Positions 51,291 through 62,884 of a DNA stretch of 64,000 bases are shown here, in pieces. The stretch covers positions 1-64,000 of the forward strand of contig JACOST010000033.1 in the NCBI GenBank assembly GCA_016178705.1. The letters run 5' to 3'. Made by a program: the position numbers and the translations under genes. Below the pieces are notes generated by a model. That model had not been told where the DNA came from and ran no database searches. It was given only the letters and a program-made list of their open reading frames with translations. Positions within the stretch are counted from its first letter, which is position 1. Each line of letters opens with the position of its first letter. The stretch comes from Deltaproteobacteria bacterium. Its GTDB lineage: Bacteria; Desulfobacterota; Binatia; HRBIN30; JACQVA1.

Positions 51291-54200
51291 AGAACTCGCA
51301 GGCGTGGCCGGTGCGCTTGCGGCGGTGGCTTTGCGTTTTGCGCCGAGGCCTTGGACGAAGGCGAAATTGCCCGGGATCAAGAAAACTCCGAGCGCCGTGG
51401 CCACCAACATCCCCCAGAAGACCGCCGTGCCCATCACGTTCTGCGACGCGGCTCCCGCGCCGCTGGCGATCATCAGCGGAACCACGCCGAGAATGAATGC
51501 GAATGCGGTCATGAGAATCGGCCGGAAGCGCAAGCGTGCCGACTCGAGCGCGGCGGCTTCCACGCCCATGCCCTCGTCGTGCTTGGCCTTGGCGAACTCG
51601 ACGATCAGGATCGCGTTCTTGGCGGCTAGACCGATGAGCATGATGTTGCCAATCTGCACGTAGACGTTGTTGTCGAAGCCCATGAGCCAGATACCGAAGA
51701 ACGCACCGAGAGCGACCAGCGGAGACCCGAGCAACACCGCCCACGGCAAGCGCCAGCTCTCGTACATGGCAGCGAGCAGCAAGAACACAAACGTGATCGC
51801 CATCGCCAAAGTCGGCCCGGCCGGCGGTGCGACTTTCTCTTGGTAGGACATCGAGGAATAGGCGAAGCCCAACTCCTTCGGCATGGTCTGATGGAAAATC
51901 TCCTCGAGCGTGGCCAAGGCTTGGCCGGAAGTGTAACCCGGTCCGGGCACGCCGGTGATCTCCACCGAGCGGAAGAGGTTGAAGCGGTTGGTGACTTCGG
52001 TGCCCGACTCCGAGGTGATCGTGACCAGAGTCGAGAGCGGGATCATTTCATTCGTCGTCTTACTGCGCACGAAGATGTCGGCGATGTCTTGCGGTTTGCG
52101 CCGATAGTCCGCCTCGGCCTGGGTGTAGACGCGGAACAAGCGGCCGAAGCGGTTGAAGTCGTTGATGTAGCTGCCGCCCAGCACGGTCGACATCGCTTGA
52201 AAGACCTCGTTCACCGGGACTCCGAGCATGCGCGCCTTCTCACGATCGAGCTGCACGTTGACCTGCGGATAGCGCGGGTCGAACGAGGTAAACACGTTGG
52301 CCAGCTCGGGCCGCTTGCGGGCCGCATCGATGAACGTCCGCGACAGCTCACCGAGTTGCGGAACGCTGAGCGCACCGCTGCGGTCTTGCAGCAGGAAGTT
52401 GAAACCCGAAGACGCTCCGAAGCCCGAGATGGTCGGCAGATTGAACGGGAAAACGAGCGCCTCCGGAATACGCGCGAACTGCGGCAGCAGGCCGGCCATG
52501 ATGCCCTTCACATGCAGTGCTTTGCCGTGCCGCTCGTCCCACGGTTTCAAACGCACGAAGAGGGTGCCGAAGTTCGGCTGGTAGGTGCTGGTGACGGCGC
52601 CGTAGCCGCCGATCGTTTGATACGAATCGACGCCCTCGGTCTTGCCGAGGATCTCCTCGATGCGGGCGAGCACGGTGCTGGTGCGTTCGAGGGAGGCCGC
52701 CGGCGGGAGCTGGACGGCGACGCCGAAGATTCCCTGATCCTCCTCGGGCACGAATCCGGCGGGCAGCGCGCCGCCGAGCAGACCGGCACCGACGACTACG
52801 ACCCCCACGACCGCGATACTCAGCACCGACCGGCGCACCAACAGCCGCGTCCAACCGACGTAGGCGCCGGTGGCGCGATCGAAGGCGCGATTGAACAGCG
52901 CGAAAAATTTTCCGAGCGGGCCGCGCGTCGGCGCCTGGTGCGGCTTGAGGAACATGGCTGCTAACGCCGGTGACAGCGACAGCGCACTGAACGCCGACAG
53001 CAGCACTGAGATGGCGATGGTTAGCGCGAACTGCTGATACATCCGTCCGGTCAGTCCGCCAAGGAAAGCCACGGGCACGAACACAGCCGATAGAATGAGC
53101 GCAATGCCGACGACGGGACCGGACACTTCCTTCATCGCCTGTACCGTTGCGTCCTTCGGGTTCATTCCGTGTTCGATGTGATGCATGACCGCCTCGACCA
53201 CGACGATGGCGTCGTCGACGACGATGCCGATGGCCAAGACGAGCCCGAACATCGAGAGCGTGTTGAGCGAAAAGCCGAGCAACGGAAAAAACATGAAGGT
53301 GCCGAGCAGCGACACCGGTACGGTGATGAGCGGGATGATCGTTGCCCGCACGTTTTGCAGGAAGATGAAGACAACGAGGGTGACCAGGACGAGCGCTTCG
53401 ACAAAGGTGTGGACGATCGATTCGATCGACGCCTCGACGGCCGGCGTCGTGTCGTAGACGATCTTGTAGTCCATGTCCTGCGGGAACAGTTCCTTCGCCC
53501 GCTTCATGGTGTCGTAAATCGCTTCGGAGGCCTTCAGCTGGTTGGCACCTGGCAGCAGGTAGACAGCCATAGCGCCGGCCTCTTTGCCGTTCAGGCGACC
53601 GAAGGAGTTGTAATCCTGCGAGCCCAGCTCCGCCCGCCCGACATCGCGCACGCGGATCTGCGCGCCGGTTTCAATCTCGCGGATGATGATGTTCTCGAAC
53701 TCCTCGGTGGTGACCAGGCGGCCCGGGGCGCTCACGGTGTAGGTGAACTCCTGGTCCTTCGGCGACGGCGCCATGCCGACCCGACCCGCCGGCGCCTGCA
53801 GGTTTTGCTCGCGGATGGCAGCGATCACGTCGGCCGGCGTCAGGCTCAGCTTGGCCAGCTTGTCGGGTCTGAGCCAGATGCGCATGCTGTAGTCAGTGCC
53901 GCCGAACAGATCGACCTGGGCGATGCCCGGAATGCGCAGCAATTGATCGCGCAGGTTGATGCCGCAGTAGTTGGTGAGAAACGGCGCGTCGTAGGTGCCG
54001 TTGGGCGAGTACAGCGAGATGAGCATCAGGATGCTCGGGCTCATCTTCTTGACCGTCACGCCTTGGGCGGTGACTTCCTGCGGCAAGCGCGCCTGTGCGG
54101 AGGAGACACGGTTCTGCGTCAGGACGTTCGCCATGTCCTGGTCGACTCCAACCGTGAAGTTGACGTCGAGCTGCATGCGGCCGTCGCTGGTGTTCGACGA

Positions 54201-54437
54201 CTTCATGTAGATCATGTTCTCGACGCCGTTGACTTCCTGCTCGATGGGCGTGGCCACCGACTGCTCCACCGCGATGGCCGACGCGCCGGGGTAGTTTGCG
54301 GTGACGCGAATCGTCGGCGGGGCGAGAAACGGATACTGCTCGATGCTGAGACCGCTCAGTGCGAACAGCCCTAGCAGGACGATGAGGATCGAAATGACGA
54401 TGGCGACGATCGGCCGCCGGATGAAGAACTCTGCCAT
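51258..54437 (-). CDS. RND multidrug efflux permease (HAE-1, AcrB-like)
   Basis: 1059 residues, standard for AcrB/MexB. N-terminus MAEFFIRRPIVAIVISI; first porter segment with IEQEVNGVENMIYMKSSN; central helices with the proton-relay pair Asp-Asp in GIVVDDAIVVVEAV (about 400-413); second half starting near 540; and LRPILMTAFAFILGVVPLM near 970. It exports drugs, detergents or metabolites by proton exchange. Encoded 13 bp after the fusion-protein gene. The last 10 residues come from a palindromic repeat. Confidence 0.96.
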   Translation of the reverse strand: MAEFFIRRPIVAIVISILIVLLGLFALSGLSIEQYPFLAPPTIRVTANYPGASAIAVEQSVATPIEQEVNGVENMIYMKSSNTSDGRMQLDVNFTVGVDQDMANVLTQNRVSSAQARLPQEVTAQGVTVKKMSPSILMLISLYSPNGTYDAPFLTNYCGINLRDQLLRIPGIAQVDLFGGTDYSMRIWLRPDKLAKLSLTPADVIAAIREQNLQAPAGRVGMAPSPKDQEFTYTVSAPGRLVTTEEFENIIIREIETGAQIRVRDVGRAELGSQDYNSFGRLNGKEAGAMAVYLLPGANQLKASEAIYDTMKRAKELFPQDMDYKIVYDTTPAVEASIESIVHTFVEALVLVTLVVFIFLQNVRATIIPLITVPVSLLGTFMFFPLLGFSLNTLSMFGLVLAIGIVVDDAIVVVEAVMHHIEHGMNPKDATVQAMKEVSGPVVGIALILSAVFVPVAFLGGLTGRMYQQFALTIAISVLLSAFSALSLSPALAAMFLKPHQAPTRGPLGKFFALFNRAFDRATGAYVGWTRLLVRRSVLSIAVVGVVVVGAGLLGGALPAGFVPEEDQGIFGVAVQLPPAASLERTSTVLARIEEILGKTEGVDSYQTIGGYGAVTSTYQPNFGTLFVRLKPWDERHGKALHVKGIMAGLLPQFARIPEALVFPFNLPTISGFGASSGFNFLLQDRSGALSVPQLGELSRTFIDAARKRPELANVFTSFDPRYPQVNVQLDREKARMLGVPVNEVFQAMSTVLGGSYINDFNRFGRLFRVYTQAEADYRRKPQDIADIFVRSKTTNEMIPLSTLVTITSESGTEVTNRFNLFRSVEITGVPGPGYTSGQALATLEEIFHQTMPKELGFAYSSMSYQEKVAPPAGPTLAMAITFVFLLLAAMYESWRLPWAVLLGSPLVALGAFFGIWLMGFDNNVYVQIGNIMLIGLAAKNAILIVEFAKAKHDEGMGVEAAALESARLRFRPILMTAFAFILGVVPLMIASGAGAASQNVMGTAVFWGMLVATALGVFLIPGNFAFVQGLGAKRKATAASAPATPASSSPLPDGRGLG

Positions 54438-54450
54438 GGCCGCGACCGCG

Positions 54451-55569
54451 CTACTTGCTGGCCGCCGGCTTCGGACTTACGGTGACGCCGTCGCGCACTT
54501 TCTGGAGACCTTCGGAGACAATACGCTCGCCGGACTTGAGGCCGTCGTCGATGACCCACAGGTTGCCGACGCGCGGGCCCGGCTTAACCGTGCGCATGGC
54601 TACCTTGTTGTCGGCACCGACTACGGCGACCTGATAGGTGCCCTGGATCTCTTGCACCGCACGCTGCGGCACGAGTAGGGCGCCCGGCCGGCTCTCGATC
54701 ACCGCGCGCACCTTCGCATACTGGCCCGGTCGCAACCGGTTGCCGGGATTAGGGAAGACACTCACGATCGTCATGGTGCCGGTCTTGACGTCGACTTGGC
54801 GATTGGCGGCCGATGCCGTGCCCCCGTGCGCGTGAACGTTGCCATCAGCCAGTATCAACTCGAGGGTCGCTTCCTGGTGGTTCGGCTTGTCGAGTTGGAT
54901 GCGGTCGGCGAGGCGGAGGTACTCTTGCTCGCTGATATTGAACGAAACCTTGATCGGGTCGACCTGCGAGACTGTCGTGAGCACCGAGCTTTCACTGATC
55001 AGATCGCCGACTGAGGCAACACTAATTCCGGCGATCCCGTCGATCGGCGACTTCAGCTGCGTCCAATCGACGTCGAGTTGGGCCTTCTCGACATTCGCAC
55101 GGGCCGCGTCAACCGTGGCCTTGTTAGCCCGGTTGGCTTGCACCGCGTTGTCGAGCTCTTGCCGACTGATCGCCCCCTCGGCGGCGAGCGGCGTATAGCG
55201 CGCCACGTCTTGCTGCGTCTTCGTGAGGGCGGCATCGGCGCGGCCGAGTTCTCCCTTCGCCTGATCGAGCGCCGCCTGGTACGGCCGCGGATCGATTGCG
55301 AAGAGCAGGTCACCAGTGCGTACGAGCGAGCCCTCGGCATAGTCACGAGATTGCAGATAGCCGCGGACGCGGGCCCGGATCTGCGCGTTGATGTTGCCGT
55401 CCGCGGAACCGACCCATTCTTGGTATATCGGGACGTCCTTCTGGATGACGTCGGTCACCACTACTTCGGGCGGGGGTGCGGCGGGCGGCTCGGACTTTTG
55501 TTCGCAGGCGCAGAGCTGACACCACGCAATGGCCAGGAAGAGCGATAAGCCGACCTCAGCGCGTTTCAT
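54451..55569 (-). CDS. RND periplasmic adaptor lipoprotein (AcrA-like)
   Basis: 372 residues. Signal peptide with Cys22 as probable lipidation site (LCAC). Barrel-sandwich halves (about 50-85 and 160-195), coiled-coil hairpin (about 95-150), beta-barrel and membrane-proximal domains (about 200-365) with GQYAKVRAVIESRPGALLVP. It links the pump to the outer-membrane channel. First gene of the RND operon, divergent from the hybrid kinase gene (about 325 bp between starts). Confidence 0.94.
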   Translation of the reverse strand: MKRAEVGLSLFLAIAWCQLCACEQKSEPPAAPPPEVVVTDVIQKDVPIYQEWVGSADGNINAQIRARVRGYLQSRDYAEGSLVRTGDLLFAIDPRPYQAALDQAKGELGRADAALTKTQQDVARYTPLAAEGAISRQELDNAVQANRANKATVDAARANVEKAQLDVDWTQLKSPIDGIAGISVASVGDLISESSVLTTVSQVDPIKVSFNISEQEYLRLADRIQLDKPNHQEATLELILADGNVHAHGGTASAANRQVDVKTGTMTIVSVFPNPGNRLRPGQYAKVRAVIESRPGALLVPQRAVQEIQGTYQVAVVGADNKVAMRTVKPGPRVGNLWVIDDGLKSGERIVSEGLQKVRDGVTVSPKPAASK

Positions 55570-55894
55570 AGGTCACAATCACCCGCGTGATTCTCCTTCT
55601 GTCACACTGGACGCAAGATGAAAGTAAGTTGGGGGCACGCAACGTCGGCAAGCCCGTAGCACGGCGGTGCAATCGAGCACAACCTTTTGCCGCGCCTGGC
55701 GCCTCACGGCTGGGCCTCAGCGCGGATCGTCGCGCGATGAACGCACAACGCCGGTCCGACGCAGCGGGACGCGCTTGCCGCTTCCGCCACGGTGGCGTCA
55801 TCCGCGAGATACTCAACGCGCGGCGTCGACATGGTTCACCCTCGTGCACCGAGTGGCATGCCGTTTGCCTCATAGGATAATGGGGAGCACTCGA
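55570..55894. other. Intergenic region between the RND operon and the kinase
   Basis: About 325 bp of divergent upstream DNA. No conserved gene or palindromic repeat seen. It must carry the promoters for both the RND operon (minus) and the hybrid kinase (plus), but no convincing promoter or operator could be read. Confidence 0.5.
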
Positions 55895-58492
<2,598 letters not shown>

Positions 58493-58528
58493 TGGCGCGC
58501 GCCGCTCGGATACTCGGTCTTCCACTGC

Positions 58529-59497
58529 TCACTTGAGTCGCGGCAGGACCTTTTGCTCGAATAGTCGCAGGCTCTCCCAACCTAGGTCGGGCGCGATGCC
58601 GCCCATGAGCGGGTGGAGCAGAACCCGGCCGAACTCGTGCGCGATGGCGACACATTCGTCGGGTGTGACGACGCGATAGACGTCGCTCTTGCGGATGTCG
58701 TCGAGTGTCTGTGCGGCGTCGTGGACCTGCGAGCGCTGCCCGGGCGTTTGCCACGCGGCGTACGTTTGCGCGTCATAGAGCGCGTGCGGCGCGATGCGGA
58801 CCCAGTCACGCTCGGGATCCGCGCTGACGTGTACGAAGCCGGGACCGCCCGGCAAGCTGACGAAGCCACCGGCAAAGCCCACGCGCGCGCACTCGTCGTT
58901 GTAGATCGCGGCGAGCTGGGGATCGCCGATCGCCGGTGCGAAGCCGCAGTGTAACCGCGCGGCCCGGCGCGCTGCCTTTTCGGTCGAGCCACCGATCATG
59001 ATCAGCGGCTGACCCTGGGGCTTCGGCAGCACACGGATCGTCCGTCCGCGCCACTCGAACGCTTCGCCCGTCCATGCCTTGCGCATGACCTCGATGTACT
59101 CATCGAGCAATCGGCCGCGTTGCGCGCGGTCGACGCCGGCCATGGCGAACTCTTCGTAGCGATAGCCGAGGCCGGCGATGAAGGTCAGCCGGCCCGGGCT
59201 GATGAGATCGATGGTGGCCACCTGTTCGGCGACGCGGATCGGATCGTGCAGCGGCAGCAGCATCGCGGCGATGTTGATCGAGATCCGCTTGGTGCATCCG
59301 GCGATGGCGGCGGCCACCGTGAGCGGCGAGGACATGAAGCCGTCTTCGACGCCGTGGTGCTCGGACAGCGCGACGAAGTGCAGCCCGAGTTGGTCCGCCC
59401 ATACGCACTGCTCGAGGCAGGCGCGATACTGTGCGGCATGCGTGGTTGAGCTGAATGGGGGAACGCGCAAATCGTAGCGTAGGCCGATCATGATCAT
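58529..59497 (-). CDS. LLM-class flavin-dependent oxidoreductase
   Basis: 322 residues from ATG 59497 (SD GAAGGAGACC). Luciferase-like TIM barrel: LGLHFVALSEHHGVEDGF (about 38-55), SPLTVAAAIAGCTKRISI (about 57-74), GRLTFIAGLGYRYEEFAMAGVD (in parts about 101-122) and QPLIMIGGSTEKAARRAARL (about 162-181). These enzymes use reduced FMN or F420 for oxidations of small organics. Substrate unknown. Divergent from the SnoaL-like gene. Confidence 0.9.
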   Translation of the reverse strand: MIMIGLRYDLRVPPFSSTTHAAQYRACLEQCVWADQLGLHFVALSEHHGVEDGFMSSPLTVAAAIAGCTKRISINIAAMLLPLHDPIRVAEQVATIDLISPGRLTFIAGLGYRYEEFAMAGVDRAQRGRLLDEYIEVMRKAWTGEAFEWRGRTIRVLPKPQGQPLIMIGGSTEKAARRAARLHCGFAPAIGDPQLAAIYNDECARVGFAGGFVSLPGGPGFVHVSADPERDWVRIAPHALYDAQTYAAWQTPGQRSQVHDAAQTLDDIRKSDVYRVVTPDECVAIAHEFGRVLLHPLMGGIAPDLGWESLRLFEQKVLPRLK

Positions 59498-59629
59498 CGT
59501 AGGGTCTCCTTCGGGTGGTCGAACGGCCGCGGTTGTATGGCGTCGTCTCGCGCGCGTCAACGCTGCTACGGCGATTCCCCTCGCACCCCAAAGTGGGCTA
59601 CACGAGCTGTCACCGACACGGAGGACCGA

Positions 59630-60115
59630 ATGACCACTCTCGATGAACTCGCAGCGCGGATTGGCAAGTTGGAAGATATCGAGGCGATCAAACAGCTCAA
59701 ATACAAATACTGGCGCTGTCTCGATCAGAAGCGCTGGGATGAGATGGCGGAGTGCTTCACTGCTGACGCCACCGTCAGCTACGGCGGCGGGAAGTATCGC
59801 TTCGCCGGCCGCGCTCAGATCATCGAGTTCTTGCGCAGCGCCATGGGCGTCGAATCGGGCACCATCGGCATTCATCACGGCCACCACCCTGAGATTGAAG
59901 TCACCAGCCCGACAACAGCGCGCGGCTGCTGGGCGCTGCACAACTACTTGCTCAATGCGCCGCAGCAGCGCGGTGTGCGGGAAGGCGCCTTCTATGAAGA
60001 CGAATACGTGAAGATCGGCGGTGCGTGGAAACTCCAGCACACCGGCTACACCTACGTCTTCCACGAAGAGTGGAGCCGCGCCGACACGCCGAGCATTCGC
60101 GTCACCGCACCATGA
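59630..60115 (+). CDS. SnoaL-like (NTF2 fold) protein
   Basis: 161 residues from ATG 59630 (SD ACGGAGGACC). SnoaL_4-type pattern: IEAIKQLKYKYWRCLDQKRWDEMAECFTADATV (in parts about 17-49), YRFAGRAQIIEFLR, HHGHHPEIEV (about 83-92) and a C-terminal EDEYVKIGGAWKLQHTGY. The fold holds hydrophobic ligands and includes dehydratases, isomerases and hydrolases; the His pair could be active. Forms a tight unit with the membrane protein and GNAT genes downstream. Confidence 0.85.
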   Translation: MTTLDELAARIGKLEDIEAIKQLKYKYWRCLDQKRWDEMAECFTADATVSYGGGKYRFAGRAQIIEFLRSAMGVESGTIGIHHGHHPEIEVTSPTTARGCWALHNYLLNAPQQRGVREGAFYEDEYVKIGGAWKLQHTGYTYVFHEEWSRADTPSIRVTAP

Positions 60116-60128
60116 ATCGGAGGCCGAG

Positions 60129-60590
60129 ATGAGTTCCCGCTTGCAATCGCTGTTGATCGCCCATGGCGCGCTGGTGTTCCTTGCCGGCCTGCTCGCGGGT
60201 TTTCCGTTCGCCTTTCTCCTGCTCGGCAAGATCGTGCTGTGGCCAATTCCGGGATCGATCGACGTGACGATGCCGGGCGACGTGCGCGGTTGGCGGATGG
60301 CGCACCTCGAAGGAATTCTCAACGGCCTCACGCTGTTTGCCGTGGCCGCGATCGGCGCGCGGCTCACGCTCTCCGAGCGGGCGCAGAAGACAATCGCGTG
60401 GTCGCTGATCGTGACCGCCTGGGGAAACGTGATCGCCTCGATCATCGGCCCAATCTTCGGTGGCCGCGGCCTGGCGTTCGGCGACGGCGTCGCGAATAGT
60501 CTGATGTACCTGCTGTTCGTCGCCGCGATCGTGGCCGTCGTCATCGCGATGTGGCTGGTTTTCGTTGGCGCGCGGCGTCGCGCACGATGA
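60129..60590 (+). CDS. Four-helix membrane protein resembling styrene oxide isomerase (StyC-like)
   Basis: 153 residues from ATG 60129 (SD CGGAGG). Four membrane helices (about 8-40, 58-78, 88-108, 122-147). The segment GWRMAHLEGILNGL with His59 and Asn65, TAWGNVI with Trp98/Asn100, and GRGLAFG line up with the StyC pattern (AHSGPALNG, DGWSNV, NRGLTFG) as I remember it. In StyC the His binds haem and the Asn helps substrate binding; the Asp and Tyr credited with catalysis appear to be Thr/Ser here. Possibly a membrane haem isomerase with other chemistry. Uncertain. ATGA overlap with the next gene. Confidence 0.55.
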   Translation: MSSRLQSLLIAHGALVFLAGLLAGFPFAFLLLGKIVLWPIPGSIDVTMPGDVRGWRMAHLEGILNGLTLFAVAAIGARLTLSERAQKTIAWSLIVTAWGNVIASIIGPIFGGRGLAFGDGVANSLMYLLFVAAIVAVVIAMWLVFVGARRRAR

Positions 60591-61078
60591 ACGGTTCACT
60601 CGATATCCGTCCGGCGAGTCGAAGCGATTGCGCAGCGCTCGTCAAGCTCATGCGGGCGCAATTCCGTGAGCACCACATCCGTCTCTCCGGTGACGTGATT
60701 GCTCACGTCATTGACGGTGCATTGCGGCGCCCGGCGTGGGCGCGACTGCTGGTGGCGACCAGCGGCGGCAAGCTGGTGGGCTTCGCCGCGCTCTCGTTCA
60801 TGTGGACCTACGAGCACGGCGGCCGCTCGGCGTGGCTCGACGAGTTGTACGTCAAGCCGGCCCACCGCGACCGCGGGATCGGACGAAAGTTGTTACAGGC
60901 TGCCTATCGCGTGGCCGCGAAGGCCGGTGCCGCGGCGCTCGATTTGGAAGTGGACGCGGGGCATCGCGACGCCGAGCGACTCTACGCTCGCGAGGGATTC
61001 CACGCGCTCGGCCGCCGGCGCTGGTCGCGGCATCTGCAGCGTGGACCAGCGGTGAGAGCTTCACGGCGCCCGCGCTGA
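60587..61078 (+). CDS. GNAT-family N-acetyltransferase
   Basis: 163 residues from ATG 60587, overlapping the previous stop by 4 bp. GNAT fold: N-terminal IRPASRSDCAALVKLM, acetyl-CoA loop HRDRGIGRKLL (about 96-106) and C-terminal YAREGFHALGRRRWSRHL. Substrate unknown; a small-molecule amine or protein N-terminus is possible. The Arg/Ala-rich end may be disordered. Confidence 0.88.
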   Translation: MNGSLDIRPASRSDCAALVKLMRAQFREHHIRLSGDVIAHVIDGALRRPAWARLLVATSGGKLVGFAALSFMWTYEHGGRSAWLDELYVKPAHRDRGIGRKLLQAAYRVAAKAGAAALDLEVDAGHRDAERLYAREGFHALGRRRWSRHLQRGPAVRASRRPR

Positions 61079-61109
61079 GTCCGCTTACGCAGCAGCGTCC
61101 GACGGTGAA

Positions 61110-61138
61110 GATCGGAGCGAGCGCCGCTCGCTCCGATC
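61110..61138. terminator. Perfect hairpin between convergent genes
   Basis: gatcggagcgagc-gcc-gctcgctccgatc, 13-bp perfect stem between the GNAT stop (61078) and rhlE stop (61154). No T-run, so a two-way attenuating hairpin rather than a classic terminator. Confidence 0.6.
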
Positions 61139-61153
61139 CATGTCGAGAACTAC

Positions 61154-62473
61154 CTAGCGGGCGAATCGGCTCTGCGAGCGCGGTCGCCGCGGCCGCTCGT
61201 TGTCGAATTTGCGGTGACGGGCGGCGAAAGGCGCACGGGGTGCGCGCTCGCCATCCAAGTGATGTGATGCCGGCCGCTGTGCCGGTCCGTTCGGTGTGTG
61301 AGCGCGCGGGTGCGTCGGCGGCAGCGGCGCCGCCATCGACGCGGGCACCGCTTGGCGTTGCAGTGGCCGTCCGATGTGGCGCTCGATGGCGTGGAGTTGG
61401 CCGCGCTCTTCCGGTGCGGCGAAACTCGAGGCATGGCCATCCTTGTGCGCGCGCGCGGTGCGACCGATGCGGTGGACGTAGTCGTCGACCGTTTGCGGCA
61501 AGTCGAAATTGATCACGCGCGCGATGCCGGCGACATCGATGCCGCGCGCGGCGATGTCGGTCGCCACCAAGATCCGGTAGCGGCCGTTGCGGAATCCATC
61601 GAGCGCTTCGCGTCGCTGTGCCTGCGTGCGATCGGCGTGAATGCGTTGCACCGAGTGCCCCGCATTGTCGAGCGCCCGTGCGAGGCGGTCGGTGCGATGC
61701 TTGGTGCGCGCAAACACCAGCATGTTGCCCGCCGTGCCGTTGCCTGGCGCGGAGCCGTTACCGTGCTGGATCAGTGACAGCAGCAGTGCGGTCTTGTCTT
61801 CGCCCCGAACTAGATAGACATCTTGCTCGGCGCGGCTCGGGGTCACCGTCTGCGGTCCGGCCTGCACCCGCACCGGCTCGCGCAGATGCATGCGAGCCAA
61901 GGCCGTGAGGTTGGCGGGCATGGTGGCGGAGAACAGCATCGTCTGTCGCGGCGTGGGCAGGGCTTCCATGATGCGATCGAGCTGAGGTTTGAAACCCATA
62001 TCGAGCATGCGATCGGCTTCGTCGAGCACGAAGATGCGCAAGTTGCGGAGCATCAACGTGCCGCGCTCGATGTGATCGACCAAGCGGCCGGGAGTGGCCA
62101 CGATGATCGATGGCCGATTGCGCAGGTCTCGCAACTGCGGGCCATAGGGGACGCCGCCGACGACGAGCGCCGTGCGCAAACCGCTGCCCAGGCGCTGCGC
62201 CCAGCTAAGCGTCTGTTCGGCCAGCTCGCGCGTCGGTGCAAGCACTACGGCGCAGCCGCCGTTGGCGCGCAGGCGCTCGACGATGGGGATGATGAATGCC
62301 GCGGTTTTCCCGGTGCCGGTTTGCGCCGAGCCGATGACATCGAGTCCGGCCAGTGCCGGCGCGATGGCGCGTGCCTGAATCGGCGTCGGGGTAGTGTAAC
62401 CCGCGGCGCGCAACGCGTTGCGCATGAGCGGGGACAGCGAGAAATCTTCGAACGTTGATGCTTCTGAATTCAC
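61154..62473 (-). CDS. rhlE: DEAD-box RNA helicase, RhlE type
   Basis: 439 residues. Motifs in order: Q-motif region with PTPIQARAI, AQTGTGKT (50-57), PTRELAEQ, TPGR, DEAD (151-154), SAT (182-184), ATDIAARGIDV, HRIGRTARAHKDG. The C-terminal tail (about 375-439) is Arg/Pro/His-rich and disordered, typical of RhlE. It unwinds short RNA duplexes in ribosome assembly or decay. A leader of about 400 nt without genes lies upstream. Confidence 0.94.
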   Translation of the reverse strand: MNSEASTFEDFSLSPLMRNALRAAGYTTPTPIQARAIAPALAGLDVIGSAQTGTGKTAAFIIPIVERLRANGGCAVVLAPTRELAEQTLSWAQRLGSGLRTALVVGGVPYGPQLRDLRNRPSIIVATPGRLVDHIERGTLMLRNLRIFVLDEADRMLDMGFKPQLDRIMEALPTPRQTMLFSATMPANLTALARMHLREPVRVQAGPQTVTPSRAEQDVYLVRGEDKTALLLSLIQHGNGSAPGNGTAGNMLVFARTKHRTDRLARALDNAGHSVQRIHADRTQAQRREALDGFRNGRYRILVATDIAARGIDVAGIARVINFDLPQTVDDYVHRIGRTARAHKDGHASSFAAPEERGQLHAIERHIGRPLQRQAVPASMAAPLPPTHPRAHTPNGPAQRPASHHLDGERAPRAPFAARHRKFDNERPRRPRSQSRFAR

Positions 62474-62884
62474 GAGTGGAGTATCCTTTCCTCGTTACAA
62501 TGGCGCCGATAGGCAGCCCGGAGGCGCAAATAGCCGGGATCACCGCTGACGCGCTCAGGCGCGTCGCGATCAAATTTATTGCGGCTAGTGCGGTCTACCG
62601 AAAGGTTCGGAGGCAGGGCAGGGAAGCGACAATAAACAGGACGCCCTTCTAGCAGCATGCAACGGCGAAGTCGAGGGGGGGCCGATCCGAAGAAAAATGG
62701 AACCGCCGATGAACGCCGAACAAAGCGGAGGAGAAACATCGAATTCGCGATTTCATCAGCATGAAGCCTATGCGGAGGTCATCAAACGTCCGGGGAATCC
62801 GCATCGGCGTTGATCGGCGTACATCGGCGGTTTCGTCCTCCGCCTCTTGTCCCAAGCGTGTGGTGGCGTACAGTCGGCGTACTC
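62474..62884. other. Intergenic region upstream of rhlE, with one palindromic repeat
   Basis: 411 bp without a supported gene. It holds a repeat pair: accgccgatgaacgccgaac (62702) and tcggcgtacatcggcggttt (62815, reverse-complement related, with a second unit gatcggcgt beside it), a family that translates as R-TP-NAD-RR. The part nearest rhlE (62480-62600) contains GC-rich hairpin segments and could be a structured 5' leader, which cold-inducible helicases often have, but no known element was recognised. Confidence 0.5.
62700..62842. repeat. Palindromic repeat (accgccgatgaacgccg ... cggcgtacatcggcggt)
   Basis: Inverted arms at about 62702-62719 and 62812-62832, separated by about 95 bp. Contains an internal doublet of cggcgtn-atcggcg. 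Confidence 0.6.

Noticed and set aside
51840-54374. Two long plus-strand frames opposite the RND permease
   Set aside because: Antisense shadows with Arg/Asp/His-rich composition and no domain.
59498-60544. N-terminal extension of the LLM oxidoreductase frame
   Set aside because: Runs antisense through the SnoaL-like and StyC-like genes; the SD and conserved start are at 59497.
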